Assembly: GCF_030269925.1 (NCBI RefSeq)
Contig: NC_085117.1
Location: 7,378,731 to 7,442,730, forward strand
Direction: 5' to 3'
DNA length: 64,000 nucleotides
From: Bombyx mori
Taxonomy: Eukaryota; Arthropoda; Insecta; Lepidoptera; Bombycidae
Shown here: positions 35,001-44,000 of the stretch, piece after piece
Layout of the letters: each line of letters opens with the position of its first letter
How positions within the stretch are numbered: position 1 is the stretch's first letter
Program-made: the position numbers and the translations under genes
Notes under the pieces: model-generated
Told to the model about the DNA's origin: nothing
What the model saw: only the letters and a program-made list of their open reading frames with translations
Databases searched by the model: none

Positions 35001-38000
35001 CTAATGGTGCTAGCTAATGGTGAAAGAAATCAGTATTTTATTTTATACAAAAATATCTTGGAATAGTTACACCGTATTTTGTCCCTTTCTGTTTAATTAG
35101 AAATGACGCTTGTCAGTATAAGACGAAACTTAGACAGGGCTTTTTGTTACTTTATCTCATAAATATAGAAATTTTATCCGATGAGGATTAAAACAAATGT
35201 TTTTCAATTTTAAAAAATAATCATTATGGATAAAATGTCCATATTATAATATCTTGACGCAAGTATATAAAATCAATCTACCTACTCCGACCACTGCTCA
35301 TTACACACAGAGGGTACATTAATACACTCATTTCAATAATTTTTGATAATGGTAATAATATTTTAAGCTCACATTAAAGTAAATCTGTTGTATTCTTTGT
35401 ACGAGAAGCACTGCTGCTTCAGGTTTCATCAGTTAGTTCAAGCGCAGATGCAAATTATGATTGTGTTTCTACTTCTATGTTAATGATTAATAAAAAATAT
35501 TTTATTAAATATAGAAAAATGAAGACAATATTAAGTCGACTCTGGCAACAATGGTATTGTGAACAGCCGGTTGCCAGACTAAAAAAGAGGATTTTAAAAA
35601 AATCGATTCCCCAAAAAAAAATAAACCGACAATTTAATGTTAAAGAAACCAATATTTTTAGCTCGCAATACTTGTAGTGTTGCACAAATAATGTCTTTTC
35701 TTCAAGTGAAATTTCTTTAGGCACGTTGAGAGTAAAATTTACCTTTTTTTTTTGTTATTGCTTAGATAGATGGACGTGCTCACAGCCCACCTGGTGTTAA
35801 GTGGTTACTGGAGCCCATAGACATCTACTACGTAAATGCGCCACCCATCTTGTGATATAAGTTCTGAGGTCTCAGCATAGTTACAACGGCTACCCCACCC
35901 TTCGAACCGAAACGCATTACTGCTTCACGGCGGAAAGCGGGGTGGTGGTACCTACCCGTGCGGACTCCCAAGAGGTCCTACCACCAGTAAAAATTGCAAT
36001 AGATTCGTTACGACTAGAGAGAAAAGATACAATTTAGGAAGAGCGAGAGTGAGAAAATAGACAGAGCGTCTCGCGAACCATTCGACCGTGGAGAGAGGGA
36101 GAGGACAAAGCGAGATAGATCGTTTCTCTTATACACACAAATACCACTCTACACACACATACTACTTCTCAAATACTACACACCGTAAAAGAAGTTTAAC
36201 TTCTTTCACGTGCCCCAAGTTTCATGCGCTCCAATTTTTTTTCGTAAGCTTTAATATCGAAACTTTGTCAAGCACAGATGCCGTCCGCCGGCTGTGGAGT
36301 GTGTCCGATTCGATTATCTTTGGCGAGAAGATGCTGCGCGACGCCCAGGACAAGTGGTCCACTCCCGGAAAGAACACGAAGCCCGTACAGGAGACTGCTG
36401 GTGCGTATCGTGGTGTTGCACATTGTCCGTTGGAGTCCGGTCAAGTGTTAATAACGTTTTAAGTGTTGCCATTTGTTGAATTTTGTGTTAAAATTGTGTT
36501 GCACATTGACACGGCGTGTTTTGGGACCTCACAGATAAGCACCACAATTCTGTGTTTTTTTTTATTGCTTTGCTGGGTAGACAAGCTCACGAACTACCTG
36601 GTGTTATGTGTTTACTGGAGCCTATAGACATCTACAACATAAGTGTAGCCACACATCTTGAAATATCAGTTCTTAGGTCTCAATTTTTACAGTACAGCGG
36701 CTGCCCCGCCCTTCAAACCGAAACGCATTACTGCTTCACGGCAGAAATAAGCGGGGCGGTGGTACCTACCCGCGCGGACTCAAAAGTGGTCCTACCGCCA
36801 GAAAATGATGTAATGCAATTAAGGATCGGCTAGCATCTACACGCAACTAGGACTTTGACCACATACCTCAATATTCAGGTTGGGACTTGAGGTCACCGCT
36901 CACGGTGCCGTCATTTGCTAATGAGTAATTGAAAAAGAACTCATCATCGCGAATTAAATTGAAGCTTACATTTCAGAAACGAAATGTATATGACAGAAAT
37001 GATTAAAAATGCGCCATGGCGAATTTGGCGGGGGTAGGAAAGAGAAGAGGGGTACATTTGATAAAAAATAATTCGTGTAGTATACAGCTGAACGCACAAA
37101 CAACATTGTACAACAGCTATTCATTTTATATTAATAATGGACTTTCTTTAATTTCCAGCTGAAGATAAATCTGATGTCGAAGATTCGTCCGGCGATAACG
37201 GTAGTTGGAATTTTTATTTATTTAATGTCGTTTAAGCTTAATACTATAATTTAAGGCAATCCTCTACATTCGCTAATTTTTAAATATGTACTAATTTTTC
37301 ATGTGACGTCACCTAAATTGAATAGACGATATATGGCATGCTAGTGGTGTCTCTTGACGTACTGGAAGAGCTTCAGTACATATACATATGTATATATCAG
37401 ATTTAAAAAAAACTCAAAATTATAAATACAAGACAAAAATAAATCATATAAATAAATACACAACACCCTGTATAATACAGGGAGTGTTATTTTTGATAAA
37501 ACAAAACTCGCTATGTTTCCTGCACTAAACACGTCGAAGTGGTTCAGTAAACGTATTGTGATCAGCTATTTAGTAAATATATGTGTGTCAGTCTCCGGTG
37601 CCACTGCGGGATCGTCATGTACATTAACAATTGCCTGTTTTTGGATGTAATTTTTTTTTTCATCGCAAATATCGTTTGTTTCGTTCTATAACGACGCCGC
37701 AAATACTAATGCTCACCAATACCAACCGATGGTCATGACTAACCAGTACTCACGTTTTAGGCACCACGTATGTGTTTTCCACAGACAACTCGAGCCGGGA
37801 GCTGGACAAGGAGCACGGCGGTAAGTGACGCCTCCCTCCCGCTCCCAGTGGGGGGATGAGCTAAGATTCTGCTTTTACTACCTGTGTAGGTCGAGCGCAC
37901 GTCCTATCGTGTGGTCAGTGCTCACCATCGCTCATGGACGTGAGCACAACTACACGTACGAGGGGATGATAATTTTCAAAGCTGTTAAGCTTCGTAGATT

Positions 38001-41000
38001 TGTCTGAGTTAGCCATTACAATACCTGAGCTCTAATCTGTGACTCGCCCGGTGGTAACTACTGGACGTGTGCTCCCCGACATCAGCAACGACCAGCTAGA
38101 CAGCGCATTGAACTGAAACGCCAGTACATAGGTTAGTGTGTAGTGGCAGTAGTACTGTACTGACGCGCTCCCCCCTCCCCCCCGTGCAGGTGGCGACGAG
38201 GACGAGGAGCGCGGCGACAAGAAGACGGCGCGGCAGATTCTGTCGCAGCTGCTGTCCAACAATCAGCCCGCCAGCCATGTAACTATAACGTCTCCGATAT
38301 CGCGCACCACGCGTTAACTACCCTCAATATTGTCAATGATTGGATAAGGTTTTATTGGTGCCACCACCCTAGGCCAGTTATGAAGCAGTCATTTCCGATC
38401 CGAAGGGTGGGGCAACCCTAATATAACAGAATTGAAATTTCGACCTCACGTCTCAAGGTGGGTGTGGTACTCTCCGATGTACATGAGCTTCGGTGAGCAC
38501 TCAATACGAGAAAAACAGACTTTAATCACATCACGTTTAGTTATTGATCTCACGGAGTCTGTGGGGGATCTGTGTAACACGGATGTGTCGAAGCTTAATT
38601 CAACAATGCAAGTTGTGTTTGAAGTTAATCATAATATTGTATACAAAATCTATAATTAAGCTATATGGAGGATTATTGGTTTTAATAAGCTTGGAACACG
38701 TAGAGCGAAGTTATATTGGTATTTTATTAAAAGTTTAGCTTCTGTGAACGTGTATATGTGTGGGAGGATGGAATAAACGTCGCTTCAGAAAATTCTTACT
38801 ATTTTACTGGGACGTTACTACATTCCATCTCGTCTCGATTCAACCAACTTTGTTTCATTTCATCACAATGGATAAAAATAACAAGAAAAATCAATTTCTT
38901 TTTTTCACATTACGCGCTTGTATAAATTTGAAACTGGCACAATGGCACGTCGCGAAGAAGCCGCTAGTAGTCGTGTGTTACTGTACGCCACGCTATCCGA
39001 ACCGATCTATAGAGTTGCCAGAGATCTGGTACCGAGTGCCCCTTCACGTTATTTTGGATCCTCCCGATCCACTAACGGTGCTTTTAGGTCCCCCAAGCAC
39101 GGGTCATCGTTCTCGTCGAACCCGTCGCTTGCGACGAACGGCTCGACGAGTAAATGAACCCACAGCCCGCTGAGTTTGTCGCCGGATCTTCTCAGTGGGT
39201 CGCGTTTCCGATCCGGTGGTAGGTTCTGCAAAGCACGACAATTGCTAGGGTTCGTGTCAGCAACAACGTCAGGCTTGAGCCCCGCGAGCTCACCTACGCG
39301 CCCGGTGACGCTGATATGATTTATCAAGACCATCAGCTTAGGTAGGGAAATAAAAATGTCACCTTGTCCGTTGCAGAGTGGCGTGGTGGTGAACGGCGTG
39401 CTGCCGGTGGTATTGGCGGGCGCGCTGGGCCCTCTGCTGGCCGCCGCGCTCGCCTCCGCCGCCTACCGCCGCGCCCGCCAGCGTCACGGGTACTGGCCTT
39501 GTCGCATTCACTACCACCATCACCCTGCCTATTTCTGCCGTGAAGCAGAAAAGAAAAAAATAATAATAATAATACGCTTAGTCTATATTAGTATTGTCGG
39601 TCAAACAAGTCGAACAGACATCAAAACTTGAATGAGAATTTCTTAGATGAATAAAGACCACCCTTCTAGTCCAGGTTATCGAAATTCAAGGGCAACGTAA
39701 AATAAAATAATAATTTATATAGTTTTAATTGGTTAGACTTGGCGCTAGAGCGTCCTGCAAGCCCGCACGGGTTGATACCACCACCTATTTCTGCCAATAA
39801 ACAGTTTTTATACTGAGTTGTACGGTAAAATCTGAGGCTTACATTGATAAGTGGTTAACCCCAGATGAGCCGTGAGTTCGTTGACCCGTCTAACCAATAA
39901 AAACTATTCCATGTTTTCAGCGCGCCATCCGAGCCAGAGGAGTCAGAGTCCGTGGCCCGGGATAAAAGTGACGGTCAGAAGTCTAAAGAAAAATCAGTTG
40001 AACACATCGAAGTTGTTCTAAAGGTGAGTAACCGCCCCCCTCCCCGGACTCCCGGGGTGCCGCCCGGGGGGAGGTTTATTGCATCCGTCTGGACGCCACT
40101 GTATCTGGTCGAATATCGCAGGCTTTATCATACCTATTTAATACGTTAACACGTTTTTGATCCCATCATCTCGTTATTACCATCGTACCGCCCGCCACCG
40201 GAGCAGAGTTCATCCATACTATCTGTAGCCACTGCGTTCATCCCAAGTGCGTTACCAGAGATCTTTTTTGCCACTCACCATCCGGCTTTGGTATGAGCTC
40301 CCCTCCACGGAGTTTCCAGAGCGCTGTGACATGTCCTTAAATGAGGCTTGTGAAGAGTACTTAACAGTACGCAGCAGCTTGGCTCTACCTCAGAAAATGC
40401 TGAAGTACATGGGCGACGGTAACCACCCACCCATCATGGGACTATATGCTCGTCTGCCTATAAGGACAAAAATGTGTCCACGAATGACTACAACGAGCGA
40501 GTTTTTTATTATTTATTAGCTGACCCGGCAGACTTCGTAGTGCCTCAATCACTCGTCTATCGAAGATGAAATACCTAAACTTTTGTATAAAATGAACTTA
40601 AAACAAACAAAAGGAATCCGTCCGACGGGGGACACATCAAAGGAAAAACAAAATTATTATTATATTTTTATTTAATTCCGAGTATTTTCATATTTAACTA
40701 CCTTTTAAACCTTCTCTGGACTTCCACAAATAATTCAAGACCAAAATTTGCCAAATTGGTCCAGCCGTTCTCGAGTTTTAGCGAGACTAACGAACAGCAA
40801 TTCATTTTTATATATATAGATAAATAATTAAGAAAAATACGACCCTCCTGATGGTCAGTGATCACCTTCGGTCGCGGGCACCGACATTGCCATAACCACA
40901 GCCCGGCTGCTGTTTACTGCTGCAATAACGATCAAGTCTACTAATAATCACATCCACTGCTGGTGGGGCGTTTCCGGTCTGGCTGGAATTATAGTATTCC

Positions 41001-44000
41001 CATTGGCGCTGGTTGACCAAAAATACCGCTCTAATGGTGTAAACCTCTAAATATATAAGCTCATATGTGTGTGTGTGGAATAATGACGTCACATGCGCGC
41101 GTGTAGGAGGGCCTGACGTGCCGCGTGTACTTCGCGCGGCAGTTCGAGCAGCTGCGCCACGCCGTGCTGGCCCCGCCCCCCGCGGCCCCCGCAGCCCCCG
41201 TGCCGCCCCGCGCCGCGCCCTGTTCCTGCGACGACAGTACGTTCCTAAAACATATGTGCAATTCACTGGCAGTACAAGTGACACCATCAGAAATATTCTA
41301 TCTCTTTCCCTCGCAGTCTAAACAGCTATCTTTTGTAGTGATGACTCTTCGTTTCATAAGATTTAATATCACAACGGTTCTAAGGTAATTTGTGCGGGGC
41401 TCTCCCGCTAGTCTTCGAGACGGGCTGAATCTTGTATTTGTATACCTAATGCTTTATTTAAATTTAAAACAATTGTTTTATTGCTTAAACAAGTGAATAA
41501 GTACAATAGGACTGCCAGAGCCCATACACATCCTTGATACACCAACATCTCAACATCAGTTTAATAGTAATTAAAATTAAAATTAATAGTAATTAAAAAC
41601 TTCACACTCCGATAGTGAGGGTAGTTGATAAATATAAAAGGTGCACGTAACCGTTCAAGCCCCCATCGCCCCGGAGTGCGAGCGAGATAGCGATGTACTC
41701 TCGCTCGGTAACACGGATAACTACGTCACTTTACAACAACATAACGCTTGTAACGCGTTTCGCGGTTACTGACATGAGACGGTTGCAACTTGTGAAATAT
41801 TTTCTATTTTCAGAAAACGTATGCGACATTGAGGAGTCGTTCATACGGTCGATGGCTCAGTGCGTGCCGTGGGCGGCGCGCGGGGGCAAGTCCGGCTCGA
41901 CCTTCTGCAAGACTAAAGGTGAAGTATACTGTGTGATGTGTCTTCAGGCTCGACTCGCAGAAGCACCCTGTCGGCCTGGTGCTGGCTGGTCACCGGAGTC
42001 CATGGACATGACAACGTGACGTCATGCGCTTTGAGCCACTTCGATAAAGCGGCACGACACGAGAGCCCTCTCATTGTGGCCGCCGGTAACTACATTTCCA
42101 ATCCTGCGGACAGAATGGAAAGCAGTCGACGTCGCCCCAAACACGTCATTTCGGATCCTCCCGATCCACTAACGGTACTTTTAGGTACCTCAAGCACCGG
42201 GCATCGTTCTCGTCAAACCCGTTGCTTGCGATGAAGGGCTCGACGAGTAAATTAACCCACAGACACAGCCCACTGAGTTTCGCGCCGGATCTTCTCAGTG
42301 GGTCGCGTTTCCGATCCGGTGGGAGATTCTGCGAAGCACGGCTCATGCTAGGGTTCGTGTTAGCAACGTCGTCAGGTTTGAGCCCCGTGAGCTCACCCAC
42401 TAGTTAAGGTTACGCTGATATAGCCTCTCAAGGCTCTCAGCTTAGGTAGGAAAAAAAAATCAATTAATTATAGTCGAATTTCGACTACTGCGGGACCACT
42501 AGTTAATTTAAAGATGTAAAAATAAATTATAAATGTTTCGTTCCCGCGTTGCAGACGACCGGTTCGTGCTGAAGGAGATGACGAAGCCCGAGTCGCAGCA
42601 GTTCCTGGACTTCGCCCCCCACTACTTCAGCTACGTGGCCGCGTGCCGGGAGGAGCGCCAGCCCAGCCTGCTAGGTAACGTGCCCGGGTCTATATACCTT
42701 CAAGGCTCAGAGGTCCGTCCGTTCGTCTAAAATTTCAGTAAAACGTTGTTTAGTTTAACCTATTAGGCTTGGTATTTGGTACTTAAATAAAAATAATATC
42801 CCTATACTTTCAATCAACGTCCGAACGTCACATGTGGTCGCAATCCTCAGCAATGAGGGAACGATATAGAAGAGAACTTTCAATAAGTTTCTAATTTATA
42901 AGCCAGTTTACATTAGTAGACGGTAGATAGCGTTGTTAATTTCCTGAAGCCATAGTATAAATAAATAATTAAAATTAAACACTTTTTTAAATACAACAAA
43001 TTATAAATTTTTCTAATTGAACGCATTATTGTGGAGTGTACTTTTACGACTATTCTTAAATAGCCCATAAAAATGACCTTTAACAACCACATTAACGTGA
43101 TTGTTAAAAATCAACTGTTATCAATGATGCTAGAGTCGTTAGACTGGGTTGATGACGTCACAGAGACGCGCAAAAGACACGTGCAGACGTGACGTATACA
43201 CTATGGGAGATTCCATTGCCGGTGCTTAGTGAGTTTCATAGTTACAAGCGTGTCAAATCTGACGGTATTTCGTCACACAATACCCTTTGAGTGGCTACTC
43301 AAGTATGTGCGTGTGCGTGCAGCGCGTATAGTGGGGGTGTTCAGCGCGTGCGGCGCGGACGTGCTGGTGCTGGAGCACGTGTGGTACGGCTGCGGCCCCG
43401 GGGCGCCACGCTACGACCTCAAGGGCTCCTCGCGACACCGCCTGGCGCCGCAGCCCGCGCGGCCCCCGCCGCAGCATGTACTCATGGACGAGAACTTGCT
43501 CAACTGTGAGTCTTATGTATATCTGTGCTCTACGCCTCACCACTCTTTAGTTAGGTGCCAGTTAAAATACTTAGGACACAAGGTCCTGTTTTTATTTGTT
43601 CCGTTATGCAATACGATTATTTTAGACTACGAATAAAACTAGTTCAAACCACTGAGTTTTGGTGAAGCTGAAATACCCTCTCAAGGCTATCAGCATAGGT
43701 AGGAAAAGGCTAGATATACTGTTGTGGGACACCCTTTATATGAATAGCTTACAAAGAATTTTTTGTTTGATGCAAATCGTTCTTAAATATTGCAACAAAC
43801 AACGTTTTATTTTCGAAACAAAATTTTATAAATTTTGTCTGCGATTCGTTTGTAAAACTCTGTCGTGTCGAGCAGCGCGCTGGGAGCGGCCGCTGTACGT
43901 GCAGTCCGCGAGCGGCGCCGCGCTGTGGCGGGCCGTGCGCCGCGACACCGCCCTGCTGGCGCGGCTCGGCGTCATGGACTACTCGCTGCTGCTCGCCGTG

